Assembly: GCA_036397635.1 (NCBI GenBank)
Contig: DASWIP010000064.1
Coordinates: 1-58,436, forward strand
DNA: 58,436 nucleotides
Reading direction: 5' to 3'
From: DASWIP01 sp036397635
GTDB lineage: Bacteria > Actinomycetota > AC-67
Shown: positions 42,281-51,098 of the stretch, in pieces
Numbering within the stretch: the stretch's first letter is position 1
Layout: each line of letters starts with the position of its first letter
Notes under the pieces: model-generated
Database searches by the model: none
What the model was told of the DNA's origin: nothing
Seen by the model: the letters and a program-made list of their open reading frames with translations, nothing else
Position numbers and translations under genes: made by a program

Positions 42281-43357
42281 ATGGCGGCGCCGCGCGCGAC
42301 GCTCGAGGTGGACGGCCGGGAGATCTCGTTCTCGAACCCGGACAAGGTCTTCTTCCCCGCGCTCGGCCTGACCAAGAAAGACCTGATCGAGTACTACGCG
42401 TCCGTCGGTGCCGGCGCGCTGGTCGGCTGCCGGGACCGGCCGAGCCTGATGAAGCGGTATCCCAACGGCGCCGACGGCGAGCACTTCTTCCAGAAGCGGG
42501 TCCCCTCGTGGAAGCCGGAGTGGCTCCAAACCGCGCACGTCGCCTTCCCCAGCGGCCGCACCGCCGAGTTCGTCGCACCGGCCGACGTGGCCCACATCGT
42601 GTGGATGGTCTCGCTGGGCTGCATCGACCTGAACCCGTGGAACGTTCGGCGCGCCGACGTCGACCATCCCGACGAGTTGCGCATCGACCTGGATCCGACG
42701 CCGGGCATCCCGTTCTCGGACGTGCGCGACGTGGCGATGATCATCAACGACATCCTCACCGGGCACGGGCTCGTTGGATGGCCTGCGACGTCGGGAAGCC
42801 GGGGCATGCACATCGCCGTGCGCATCCATCCGCGCTGGACGTTCACCGACGTCCGGCGAGCAGCGCTCGCGGTCGGCCGCGAGTGCGAGCGACGGACCGC
42901 GGTCGCGACCACGGCGTGGTGGAAGGAGGAACGCGTCGGCGTCTTCATCGACTACAACATGAACGCGCGCGACCGAACCCTCGCGTCGGTCTACTCGCCG
43001 CGCCCCGTGCCAGACGCGCGCGTCGCGTGTCCATTGAGGTGGGACGAGGTCCCCGACGTGGAGCCTGCCGACCTCACCGTGCTCACAGTCCCCGGACGCT
43101 ACGCATCGATCGGTGATCCCGGCGCCGCGATCGACGAGCATCCGGGGTCGCTCGACGAGCTGCTCGAGCTGGCAGAACGGCAGGAAGGCGAGGGTGCGAC
43201 GGACGCGCCCTGGCCACCGCAGTTCCCGAAGCAGCCCGGCGAGCCCCCCCGGGTGATGCCCTCGCGCGCCCGGAAAGAGCCCAAGAAGCCGGCGGGTGGG
43301 CGGAGGAACCCGGGGCCGTCGCGGCGAGGAGGAACCCGGGGCCGAGGGAGCGAATAG
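42281..43357 (+). CDS. LigD-type polymerase (primase-polymerase, NHEJ)
   Basis: A 358-residue LigD-Pol/PrimPol domain. SFSNPDKVFFPALGLTKKDLIEYY, HFFQKRVPSWKPEW, LRIDLDPTPGIPFSDVRDVA (catalytic Asp pair), GWPATSGSRGMHIAVRIHPRWTFTDVRRAALAVGRECERR, and VFIDYNMNARDRTLASVYSPRPVP are diagnostic. It adds nucleotides at broken DNA ends. The C-terminus is a Lys/Arg/Gly-rich low-complexity tail. The separate ATP-dependent ligase at 44639 completes the LigD pair. No Ku gene is in the window. Confidence 0.92.
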   Translation: MAAPRATLEVDGREISFSNPDKVFFPALGLTKKDLIEYYASVGAGALVGCRDRPSLMKRYPNGADGEHFFQKRVPSWKPEWLQTAHVAFPSGRTAEFVAPADVAHIVWMVSLGCIDLNPWNVRRADVDHPDELRIDLDPTPGIPFSDVRDVAMIINDILTGHGLVGWPATSGSRGMHIAVRIHPRWTFTDVRRAALAVGRECERRTAVATTAWWKEERVGVFIDYNMNARDRTLASVYSPRPVPDARVACPLRWDEVPDVEPADLTVLTVPGRYASIGDPGAAIDEHPGSLDELLELAERQEGEGATDAPWPPQFPKQPGEPPRVMPSRARKEPKKPAGGRRNPGPSRRGGTRGRGSE

Positions 43358-43365
43358 GAAACCGT

Positions 43366-43391
43366 GAGGCCCCGCCATGAAGCGGGGCTTC
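43366..43391 (+). terminator. Hairpin after the LigD-Pol gene
   Basis: GAGGCCCCGC and GCGGGGCTTC form a 10-bp stem (one G-T pair) with a CATGAA loop, just after the stop at 43357 and 22 bp upstream of the next start. It probably terminates the thioesterase/LigD-Pol transcript. Confidence 0.6.
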
Positions 43392-43412
43392 CCCCTGCGA
43401 GGAGGAGATCTG

Positions 43413-44635
43413 ATGAGAGGTTCACGACTGCGCGCGCGCGTCGCGCTGCTCGCCAGCGTGATCGCGATCCCGACGTCGATGCTGATGAGCGCATCCGCAG
43501 CACCCACGTTCGAGTTGACGCGGATCAGCGGATCCGGGGGCTTCGAGCAGGGCATCAACATCCTGCCCGACGGCACCATCTACGTCGACGAGCCCTCCGG
43601 GCTCGGCGCGCACTCGAAGCTGTTCCGCTCGACCGACTTCGGTGCGACCTTCAGCAGGATCACCTTCCCGACCCCGTACGGGCGTCTACCCGGCGGTGGT
43701 GACAGCGACGTCGTGCTCTCCGACGACGGACGCGTCTACTTCCTGGACCTGTGGGGGGGTCGAACAGCCTGAGCGTCTCGCACGACGGCGGCGATACCTG
43801 GACCGTGGGGAACCCGATCGTCGGCATCCCGACCTCAGACCGGCAGTGGATCGGGTTGGGCGCGCGCGACCCGGGGACGGATCTGGACACCGTGTACGTC
43901 CTGTACTCGAAGCTGGTCGTGCAACCCGACTGGTCGTGGCTTGCGCGCTCGACCGACGGAGGCATGACGTTCACGTATCACCGGCCGATCCCCTTCCCGA
44001 CGGGCGGCACCGAGGGCCCGACCGGGAACCTCGTGTCGAAGGACGACTTCCTGGCGTTCGTGTTCGAGGACGGCGGCCGGCTGGGTGTGGGGGTGTCCAC
44101 CGACGCAGGCGAGACCTGGACCTCGACGCCGATCAACGCCTTGATCCCCGATGCCGACAACAACATCCCGAGCATCGCGATGGACGGCGACGATCTGCAC
44201 GTCGCGTACGTGAACCGTCTGGACCATTCGATCATGACGGCAACCTCGCACGACCGCGGCGTGACATGGTCGGCACCCACGCCCGTGGCGACGACCGAGG
44301 GCGTCAACGTGTTCACCTGGATCGCCTCGCGCGACGGCAAGGTCGGCGTCGCGTGGTACGGCTCCGATTCCGACGTGGAGGTGCCCGACAACGTTCCCGC
44401 CGACGGGACGTGGGACGTGCACTACGCCGAGAGCCTGGATGCCGGATCCTCGTACGGCGAGTCCGTGGTGGTTGCGCCGGACGTGAAGGCGGGGGCGATC
44501 TGCACGGCGGGCCTGAGCTGCTCGGGCGGGCGTGAGGTCGGCGACTTCATCGCGCTCGAGATCGGCTACGACGGCAGGGCTTATATCGCGCTGTACAACC
44601 GCGGGCCCGGGCACGTCGCGGTTCAGGTCTCGTAG
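43413..44635 (+). pseudogene. Second BNR-repeat secreted protein, frameshifted at a G7 run
   Basis: ATG 43413 is preceded by GAGGAG. The first frame gives MRGSRLRARVALLASVIA...(signal), then GGFEQGINILPDGTIYVDEPSGLGAHS, and ends LWGGRTA at TGA. The second frame picks up at SNSLSVSHDGGDTW, through STDGGMTF and SLDAGSSY, to the C-terminus at 44635, matching the paralogue at 32022. The break lies in the homopolymer GGGGGGG at 43753-43759; one more G restores the full protein (about 407 aa). It may be a real mutation, phase-variable tract or sequencing error. Confidence 0.85.
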
Positions 44636-44638
44636 CTG

Positions 44639-45679
44639 CTAGCGCTGCTCGGACAGGCGGCGGATGTCGGCGAGGTCGAACGGGGGCGCTTCGTCGAACT
44701 GCTCGACCGTGCAGTCGGCCGGGTCCTTGTCGGGCCGCCACCGGCGGAACGTGGTGCCGTGCCGGAATCGCCGGCCGCCCTGCAGGTGGTCGTAGGCGAC
44801 CTCGCACACCAGACGCGGCTCGACCGGGAACCACGACGCGTCGCGTCCGGCCGACCATCTGCTTGCCTCTCCCGGCATCCGGTAGCCGTCGAAGGTGTCG
44901 CCGCTCCGCAGCGGTTCGAGCAGCGCGAGCAGCTCGCGCCGCTCCGCCGCCTTGAACGACGCCGTGAACCCGAGGAAATGGAACGTCCCCTCGCCGTCGT
45001 ACACGCCGAGCAGCATCGAGCCGACCCCGTCGCCGGACTTGTGCGGCCGGAACCCGCCGACGACGCAGTCGGCGGTACGGTCGTGCTTGACCTTGATCAT
45101 CTCGCGGCGGTTCTCGACGTAGCGCTGCTCGCGCCGTTTGGCGACGATCCCGTCAAGGCCGGCGCCCTCGAACCGTTCGAACCACGTCTCGGCCTCATCC
45201 GGCTCTGCGGTCTGCGGCGTCGGGAAGCAACGCTCGGTGCTGCGCAGGTGCTCGAGCAGCTGCGCGCGGCGCTGCTCGAACGGCTGCCGGCGCAGATCCT
45301 CATCGTCCAAGGCGAGCACGTCGAAGGGAACGAACGCGGCCGGGATCTCTTGCTGCAGCTTGCGAACGCGCGACTCGGCTGGATGCAGACGCAGTTGCAA
45401 TGCGTCGAAGTCCAGGCCCTTGTCGCTCGGGATCACGATCTCGCCGTCGAGGACACAACGGTCGGGGAACGACTCGGCCGCGATGTCGGACAGCTCGGGG
45501 AAGTAGCGGAGCAGCGGCTGGCCGTTGCGCGAGTCGACCCGCAGCTTCTCGCCGTCGCGGAACACCAGCGCGCGGAAGCCGTCCCATTTCGGCTCGTACA
45601 GCCATCCGTCGCCGCGCGGGATCTCGCGCGTCAGCTTCGCCAGCATCGGGCGGATCGGAGGCGTGATCGGGTAGCTCAC
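44639..45679 (-). CDS. ATP-dependent DNA ligase (LigD-type ligase domain)
   Basis: A 346-residue ATP-dependent ligase. EPKWDGFRALVF is motif I (active-site Lys), CVLDGEIVIPS motif III, GLDGIVAKRREQRYVENRREMIKVKHDRT motifs IV and V. The C-terminal OB fold begins VVGGFRPHKSGDGVGSMLLG, the LigD-type pattern. GTG at 45679 overlaps the M20 gene stop as GTGA. It seals NHEJ breaks together with the Pol gene at 42281. As the Pol and ligase domains are separate genes and not fused, they are a split LigD. Confidence 0.92.
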   Translation of the reverse strand: MSYPITPPIRPMLAKLTREIPRGDGWLYEPKWDGFRALVFRDGEKLRVDSRNGQPLLRYFPELSDIAAESFPDRCVLDGEIVIPSDKGLDFDALQLRLHPAESRVRKLQQEIPAAFVPFDVLALDDEDLRRQPFEQRRAQLLEHLRSTERCFPTPQTAEPDEAETWFERFEGAGLDGIVAKRREQRYVENRREMIKVKHDRTADCVVGGFRPHKSGDGVGSMLLGVYDGEGTFHFLGFTASFKAAERRELLALLEPLRSGDTFDGYRMPGEASRWSAGRDASWFPVEPRLVCEVAYDHLQGGRRFRHGTTFRRWRPDKDPADCTVEQFDEAPPFDLADIRRLSEQR

Positions 45680-47010
45680 TCGGCCATTCGACGCAGGAAT
45701 AGGGTTTCGGCGAGACACGCCTTCGCCCACTCGCCGAGGTGCAGGCTCTCGTTCTCGCCGTGCGCGCGGGTATCGGGATCCTCGACGCCGGTCAGCAGCA
45801 GCGCGGCCTCGGGGAAAGCGTCGGCGAACGCGGCGACGAACGGGATCGAGCCGCCGACACCCATCTCGACCGGCCGGGTACCCCATGCGTCGGCCATCGC
45901 GTCCTTCGCAGCGTCATACGCTCGACCCGCGCTGTTCACGGCGAACGGCGGAGCAGCGGCGCCGCGCGTGACGCGCACCTGCGCGCCCCACGGCGCGTTG
46001 CGCTCCAAGTGCCCGACGAGCGCGTCCATCGCGCGCGCCGGATCCTCGCCGGGCGCGATCCGCAGCGAGACCTTCGCGCGCGCGGCCGGGATCAGTTGGT
46101 TGATCGCGTTCGCGACCGACGGCGCGTCGATCCCGAGCACGGCGACGGCCGGCCGCGCCCAGATCCGCTCGGTCAGTGTCCCATCGCCGAGCAGCTCGAC
46201 GCCGGGCAATACGCCGGACTCGCGCCGCAACTCGTCCTCGGTCATGTCGAGGTCGGCGGCCGAGGACGTATGCAGCCCACCGATCGCGACATTCCCCTTC
46301 TCGTCGTGCAGGCTCGCCAGCAAGCGAGTCAGCGAGGTGAGCGCGTCGGGGATGGGCCCGCCGTACATGCCCGAGTGGACGGCGTGATCGAGCGTCCGAA
46401 CCTCGACCACGCAAGCGACCAAGCCGCGCAGCGACGTGGTCAGCGCCGGCTCGCCGATCCGCCAGTTCCCCGAGTCGGCCAGGATCACCGCATCCGCACG
46501 CATCCGATCGCCGTACCGTTCCAGGAACGCCGGCAAGTTCTCCGAGCCGGTCTCTTCCTCGCCTTCGATGAAGACCGTGACGCCGACCGGCGGCTTGCCC
46601 CCGAACGCGCGGATCGCGGCCAGATGCATGACCACGCCGGCCTTGTCGTCGGCGCTGCCGCGACCGTAGAGGCGGCCGCCGCGTTCGGTCGGCTCGAACG
46701 GCGGGGTCAGCCACAGCGTTTCGTCGCCGGGAGGCTGCACGTCGTGATGCGCGTAGAGCAGCACCGTCGGCGAACCCGCATGCGCCGGATAGGTGGCCAG
46801 CACCGCAGGATGCGCCCCATCCACCTCGAGCAGCTCCGTCGCCAAGCCCTCAGCCTCGAACAGCGCCGCGGTCGCCGCGGCGCTCTCGCGCACGCGCGCG
46901 GGATCGAAGCTGCTCGCGCTGACGCTGGGGATCCGCACCAGCGCCTCCAGATCCGCGCGCGCGCGGCCCATCAACCCGTCGATAACGTCTCGCACCTCAG
47001 CCTCCTTCAC
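45676..47010 (-). CDS. M20-family metallopeptidase (dipeptidase)
   Basis: A 444-residue M20 enzyme starting at GTG. Metal-binding His in VLLYAHHDVQPPGD, Asp in LYGRGSADDKAGVVMHLAA, catalytic Glu in VFIEGEEETGSENL, further Asp in VILADSG. The His near the C-terminus is in RAHGENESLHLGEW. VEVRTLDHAVHSGMYGGPIPD is the dimerisation/lid region. It cleaves dipeptides or N-acyl amino acids in the cytoplasm. Its stop overlaps the ligase start. Confidence 0.93.
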   Translation of the reverse strand: MKEAEVRDVIDGLMGRARADLEALVRIPSVSASSFDPARVRESAAATAALFEAEGLATELLEVDGAHPAVLATYPAHAGSPTVLLYAHHDVQPPGDETLWLTPPFEPTERGGRLYGRGSADDKAGVVMHLAAIRAFGGKPPVGVTVFIEGEEETGSENLPAFLERYGDRMRADAVILADSGNWRIGEPALTTSLRGLVACVVEVRTLDHAVHSGMYGGPIPDALTSLTRLLASLHDEKGNVAIGGLHTSSAADLDMTEDELRRESGVLPGVELLGDGTLTERIWARPAVAVLGIDAPSVANAINQLIPAARAKVSLRIAPGEDPARAMDALVGHLERNAPWGAQVRVTRGAAAPPFAVNSAGRAYDAAKDAMADAWGTRPVEMGVGGSIPFVAAFADAFPEAALLLTGVEDPDTRAHGENESLHLGEWAKACLAETLFLRRMAE

Positions 47011-47065
47011 CGTTGAAACCCCACGGTAGCGCGCGATCCCTGGACGATGGATGCCGGGGAGGCAT

Positions 47066-47095
47066 CGAGGCCCCGGATCGCATCCCGGGGCCTCG
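47066..47095 (-). terminator. Strong hairpin terminating the cupredoxin-like lipoprotein gene
   Basis: CGAGGCCCCGG and CCGGGGCCTCG form a perfect 11-bp stem with an 8-nt loop, 18 bp beyond the stop of the gene at 47113 (minus). Its orientation suits termination of that gene before the M20 gene; no U-run is seen. Confidence 0.65.
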
Positions 47096-47112
47096 AAGTC
47101 AAACCTTACGGG

Positions 47113-47943
47113 CTAGACCGTGATCTCGCCCGCCATCCCCTTGGCGAAGTGCGGCGTCCCATCGGTGTCCGGGATGAAGCACGCGAACGCGTAGGTGGTT
47201 CCGCCAACTAGCTCGAGCGTCCGCAAGGCTTCCGATCCCGGCGCCATCGTCGCCATCAGACCCGGGAAACCGGTGAACGGCGGCGGGCCGGCCGGCGCCT
47301 CCTCTGCGAAGAAGGCGGCGAGATCCGCGGCGGTCTTGCCTTCGGCAAGCGCGACCACCGCGATGTGGTGGTCTTGCGTACCCTCGTTCGCGACGCGCAC
47401 CGTCTGCGAGCCTGCCTTCAGGGTTTCCAGGCCGCCGAACTGGAACTCCTTCAGCGTGATCGTCGTATCCGATGCCGGCAGCGTTGCGGACGTCCCCTCG
47501 CTCACCTCGGCCTGCGCGATCATCCCCTTCTGTAGATGCTCCTGACCGTCGGGCGCAGGGACGTGGCAGACGAAAACGTACGTTCCGGGATCCACGTTTG
47601 CGGTGTACGTCGCCGTCTCGCCGGGGAGGACCGGACCCGGACCGCTCGACGCGTGGGCGAAAGCGGGCGGCGGACCACCCGCCGCGAGCGCGGTCAGGAG
47701 ATCTCCCTGGGTCTTGCCGGCGTCCAAGCGGATCATCTCCGCTTCGTGACTCTCCGTTCCGCCGGTGTTGTCCAGCGTGATCTCGACCAGACCCCCCGAG
47801 AACGTGTCCGGCAGCGAGAAGCCGTACTCGGTCGTCATGATCGTTATCTTCGTGGGCTCCGCAGCCGCGTCCCCATCGTCATCGCCGCCGCAGGCGGCGG
47901 ACGTCAAGGCGAGGACGGCAATAATCGGAATCAAGCGATTCAT
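47113..47943 (-). CDS. Lipoprotein with two cupredoxin-like domains
   Basis: A 276-residue protein. ATG 47943 (MNRLIPIIAVLALTSAACGGDDDG) encodes a lipoprotein signal with lipobox Ser-Ala-Ala-Cys. The first domain (about residues 33-150) has GTYVFVCHVPAPDGQEHLQKGMI, which resembles the plastocyanin-type Cys...His copper loop. The second (about 160-276) ends TYAFACFIPDTDGTPHFAKGMAGEITV with a similar Cys-...-His-...-Met arrangement. Cu binding and electron transfer are inferred. Upstream GGGGGA is the ribosome site. Confidence 0.8.
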   Translation of the reverse strand: MNRLIPIIAVLALTSAACGGDDDGDAAAEPTKITIMTTEYGFSLPDTFSGGLVEITLDNTGGTESHEAEMIRLDAGKTQGDLLTALAAGGPPPAFAHASSGPGPVLPGETATYTANVDPGTYVFVCHVPAPDGQEHLQKGMIAQAEVSEGTSATLPASDTTITLKEFQFGGLETLKAGSQTVRVANEGTQDHHIAVVALAEGKTAADLAAFFAEEAPAGPPPFTGFPGLMATMAPGSEALRTLELVGGTTYAFACFIPDTDGTPHFAKGMAGEITV

Positions 47944-48053
47944 CAAGGATCCCCCTACAGATCGACGTGTGACGGCGAGCCTAGCGAGCGGTTCATATGG
48001 GGGCAAGGAACCCAGTCAACGGACAGGCAGGGAAGCGGTACGCTGTCGGGCGA

Positions 48054-48125
48054 GGGGCGCTAGCTCAACGGGTAGAGCAGCGGGCTTTTAACCCGCCGGA
48101 CGGGGTTCGAGTCCTCGGCGCCCTA
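48054..48125 (+). tRNA. tRNA-Lys (UUU anticodon)
   Basis: A complete cloverleaf: acceptor stem GGGGCGC with GCGCCCT (one terminal G-U), D-arm GCTC/GAGC, anticodon stem GCGGG/CCCGC with loop CTTTTAA (anticodon TTT at 48087-48089), and T-arm CGGGG/CCTCG with TTCGAGT. The discriminator is A; CCA is not encoded. It lies just downstream of the divergent promoter region of the lipoprotein gene. Confidence 0.92.
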
Positions 48126-48868
48126 CAGGACACTGGCCCACCGACCTCCCTGCAGCTTTGGTGCGCGCGTCTCGGTAGTCAGCTGATTTGGTCCGAATCT
48201 CCGCGGATCAGGGGGCGCGCGCGGGCCTCAGAGGGGAACGGATGGAGCTCGGTGCCTCCCGCGGGGCGAGGATCGACGAGCGTGGCTGGTGAACCCACGG
48301 ACGACGACCGGCCGAGTGGCCGCCTTGGCGACAAGAACGAACTCCTCCCCGGAATCAGCGTTCTGATCCAGGACAGCTTGCTGGCTCACGCACGCGTCCA
48401 GATTGACTTCTAGACCCAACCCGCTGGCGCACCGCGGCGCCCGGGTCGAGACCCCCACCGACCCCGGGCTCTCCCCCGGCACGAACTCGACGAGAGCCAA
48501 GCTCAGCTTGGGCTTGAACCAGCGAACCCAAGTTGGAGGGGTGTTTGCTTGGGGTTCAGACCGCTGACACAAGCGCTCCTTGGTCTCGGCAGGAAGAAAC
48601 CAAGTGACTTGGCCAATCACTTGTCATACTGACCAACCATGGGCCATACAAGGTTCGTTTCAGAAGCGGCCGGCGCTGTTCGGCAAGTGCCGTAGTTGAT
48701 CAACTGGTCCAAGCCGAGATCCTTCGCCAACTGGGTCGCGTGGGGAGAACGAAGCGGTTCGTTGCCCAGAGGTTCTGGATCTTCTGCAACGCGATCTCGG
48801 CGCGCAGGGGAAGTGAGCAAACCAGGGGTGGAAGTCGTGAGGGATCACGAGGGTGCGGTTTCTGACCG
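48126..48868. other. Intergenic stretch, no gene supported
   Basis: About 740 bp between tRNA-Lys and the riboswitch promoter. Open frames here (for example 48228-48620 minus) lack recognisable domains and read as low-complexity or arginine/serine-rich; I see no real gene. It holds the palindrome CCAAGCT-C-AGCTTGG (48497-48511). Its base composition is less GC-rich than that of flanking genes. It could be remnant DNA next to a tRNA integration site, but no integrase or att repeat was found. Confidence 0.5.
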
Positions 48869-48869
48869 T

Positions 48870-48899
48870 TTGGTCCGCATCCTCAGGCGCGCGTATACT
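48870..48899 (+). promoter_or_regulatory. Putative promoter of the cobalamin operon
   Basis: TTGGTC (48870-48875) and TATACT (48894-48899) with an 18-bp spacer form a plausible sigma-70-type promoter about 10 bp upstream of the riboswitch. Confidence 0.5.
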
Positions 48900-48910
48900 C
48901 GCGCTGCTCG

Positions 48911-49033
48911 GGCATGGGCCCCGGGTGCTACGGAAGTTCAGCGAAGTCCGGTTGGATCCCGGCGCTGTCCCGCAACTGTGAAGCTCTCTCCGTGACGGAG
49001 GGAGACGAGCCAGGACGCCTGGTCCGTGGCCAC
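48911..49033 (+). promoter_or_regulatory. Cobalamin riboswitch
   Basis: The segment holds GGATCCCGGCGCTGTCCCGCAACTGTGAA and GACGAGCCAGGACGCC, the conserved core of cobalamin riboswitches (a CCCGCAACTGTGAA box and a GCCAGGA box). The ends GGCATGGGCC and GGTCCGTGGCC can pair to form a P1 stem. It precedes btuF and the cobalamin operon by about 90 bp. Binding adenosylcobalamin would repress it. Confidence 0.92.
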
Positions 49034-49125
49034 GAATGTCTGTCCTCGGAGGAAGGGCGGTTTGTGCGACGGTAGGTCGTCTCCAATGACCTCATCGCAT
49101 CCTCCGAAGGAAAGGGGGATGATCG

Positions 49126-50037
49126 GTGAGGAAACCCGCTTGCTTCATCGTCGTCGCGCTGCTCGCGGCAGCATGTAACAGCGCGACCAAGGCTGCGAAC
49201 GAGCAGCCGGCGCCGGTGGCGTCGTTCCCGGTGACCATCAACGGGGTCACGATCAACGAACAGCCGCAGCGCATCGTCTCGCTGTCGCCGACGGCGACCG
49301 AGATGCTGTTCGCGATCGACGCCGGCGTTCAGGTGATCGCCGTAGACGACCAATCCAACTACCCGGCCGACGCGCCGAAGACGGACCTGTCCGGCTTCGA
49401 GCCCAACGTCGAGGCGATCGCCGGTCACCAGCCGGACCTGGTCGTGTTCGCCAACGACCTCAACGATCTGGCGGCCGGGCTCGACAAGGTCGGTATCCCC
49501 GGGCTGCTGCACGCCGCGGCCGCAACGCTCGACGACACGTACACGCAGATCGAGCAGCTCGGCCTGGTCACCGGCCATCCCGCCGAAGCGGCAGAGCTGA
49601 TCGACGATATGAAGGCTGGGATCGACGAGATCACGGCGAGCCTGCCTTCGTTCGACGTCGCGCCGACGTACTACCACGAGCTCGATCAGACCTATTTCTC
49701 GGTCACGTCGAGCACGTTCATCGGCGGTGTGTACGCGCTGCTCGGGCTGGAGAACATCGCGGATCCGGCCGACACGCAAGGCTCCGGTTACCCGCAGCTG
49801 TCTGCCGAGGCGATCATCGACGCCGACCCGGACCTGATCTTCCTCGCCGACACCAAGTGCTGCGGCCAGTCCGCGTCCACGGTCGCGGCGCGGCCGGGGT
49901 GGGACAAGATCACGGCGGTGCGCAACGGCGGCGTGGTCCTGCTGGACGACGACATCGCATCGCGCTGGGGGCCTCGCGTCGTGGAGTTCCTCTCGACGGT
50001 CGCGGACGCGCTGAAGGAACTCGAAGCGGCGGCATGA
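49126..50037 (+). CDS. btuF: Cobalamin ABC transporter, substrate-binding lipoprotein
   Basis: A 303-residue protein starting at GTG (after GAAAGGGGGATGATCG). The signal MRKPACFIVVALLAAACNSA ends in lipobox Ala-Ala-Ala-Cys. The core has QRIVSLSPTATEMLFAIDAGVQVIAVDDQSNYPADAPK and LGLENIADPADTQGSGYPQLSAEAIIDADPDLIFLADTKCCGQ, a helical-backbone binding protein of the BtuF type. It captures vitamin B12 (or corrinoid) outside the membrane. Riboswitch control upstream and the cob genes downstream support the assignment over a siderophore-binding protein. Confidence 0.9.
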   Translation: MRKPACFIVVALLAAACNSATKAANEQPAPVASFPVTINGVTINEQPQRIVSLSPTATEMLFAIDAGVQVIAVDDQSNYPADAPKTDLSGFEPNVEAIAGHQPDLVVFANDLNDLAAGLDKVGIPGLLHAAAATLDDTYTQIEQLGLVTGHPAEAAELIDDMKAGIDEITASLPSFDVAPTYYHELDQTYFSVTSSTFIGGVYALLGLENIADPADTQGSGYPQLSAEAIIDADPDLIFLADTKCCGQSASTVAARPGWDKITAVRNGGVVLLDDDIASRWGPRVVEFLSTVADALKELEAAA

Positions 50038-51098
50038 CCAGCATCGACGCAGCGCGCGAGGTGCGCCCGGTCGCGGTGCGGCCGGCGCGCCTCCGGCTGC
50101 GCTGGTGGGCGGTCGGGCTCGGCGCGCTCGCGGGCGCGATGCTGCTCGGCGTGATGACGGGGCCGGTCGCGCTGTCGCCCGGGGCGATCGCGGGCGAGCT
50201 GCTCGACCCGTTGCCGTTCCTGTCAGTGGACTCCGGCCTGTCCGAGCAGCAGGCCGCGATCCTGATGCAGATCCGGTTGCCGCGCGTGGTGCTCGGCGCG
50301 CTCGTCGGCGCGATGCTGTCGATAGCCGGCGCCGCGTACCAGGGCGCGTTCCGCAACGCGCTCGCGGATCCGTACCTGCTCGGCGCCGCAGCCGGCGCGG
50401 GTCTCGGGGCGACGCTGGCGATCGCCTACGGCAACGCGGGCCAGGGCTTGATCCCGCTTGCGGCGTTCGGCGGCGCGCTCGCGGCCGTCGCGCTCGCGTA
50501 CTCGGTCGGCCGTTCGAGCACCGGCCGCACGGCCACCACGCTGATCCTCGCCGGCATCGCGATCGCCTCGTTCCTGACCGCGGTGCAGACCTACGTGCAG
50601 CAACGCGAGAGCGAGACGCTGCGCCAGGTGTACTCGTGGATCCTGGGGCGCCTCGGCACGGCGGGATGGAGCGAAGTGCTGCTCGCGCTGCCCTACATCG
50701 TCGGCACCTCTGCGGTGATCCTGCTGCACCGGCGCCACCTCGACGTGCTCAGCGTCGGCGACGAGGAGGCCGACAGCCTCGGCCTGGACGCGCGCCGCGT
50801 GCGCGCGATCGTGATCGTCGCGGCGTCTCTCGGTACCGCGGCCGCGGTCGCGGTCAGCGGCCTGATCGGCTTCGTCGGCATCATCGTCCCGCACACGGTC
50901 CGCCTGGTGGCCGGCGCGAGCTACCGCGTGATCCTGCCACTGTCGCTGGCGTTCGGAGCGGCGTTCATGATCCTGGCCGACCTGCTGGGCCGCACCGTCG
51001 CCGCGCCGGCCGAGCTGCCGATCGGCGTGGTCACCGCGTTCTTCGGGGCGCCCTTCTTCGCGCTCGCACTGCGCAGCAGCAAGAGGTTCATGCCGTGA
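50034..51098 (+). CDS. btuC: Cobalamin ABC transporter, permease
   Basis: A 354-residue FecCD/BtuC-family permease with about ten membrane helices. RLPRVVLGALVGAMLSIAGAAYQGAFRNALADPYLLGAAAGAGLGA is the signature. The coupling region SLGLDARRVRAIVIVAASLGTAAAVAVSGLIGFVGIIVPHTVRLVAG is conserved. ATG overlaps the btuF stop as ATGA. It forms the channel for corrinoid import with the ATPase downstream. Confidence 0.92.
   Translation: MTSIDAAREVRPVAVRPARLRLRWWAVGLGALAGAMLLGVMTGPVALSPGAIAGELLDPLPFLSVDSGLSEQQAAILMQIRLPRVVLGALVGAMLSIAGAAYQGAFRNALADPYLLGAAAGAGLGATLAIAYGNAGQGLIPLAAFGGALAAVALAYSVGRSSTGRTATTLILAGIAIASFLTAVQTYVQQRESETLRQVYSWILGRLGTAGWSEVLLALPYIVGTSAVILLHRRHLDVLSVGDEEADSLGLDARRVRAIVIVAASLGTAAAVAVSGLIGFVGIIVPHTVRLVAGASYRVILPLSLAFGAAFMILADLLGRTVAAPAELPIGVVTAFFGAPFFALALRSSKRFMP

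Noticed and set aside
48228..48620. 130-residue minus-strand frame next to tRNA-Lys
   Set aside because: No recognisable domain, no convincing ribosome site; the sequence reads as chance open frame.
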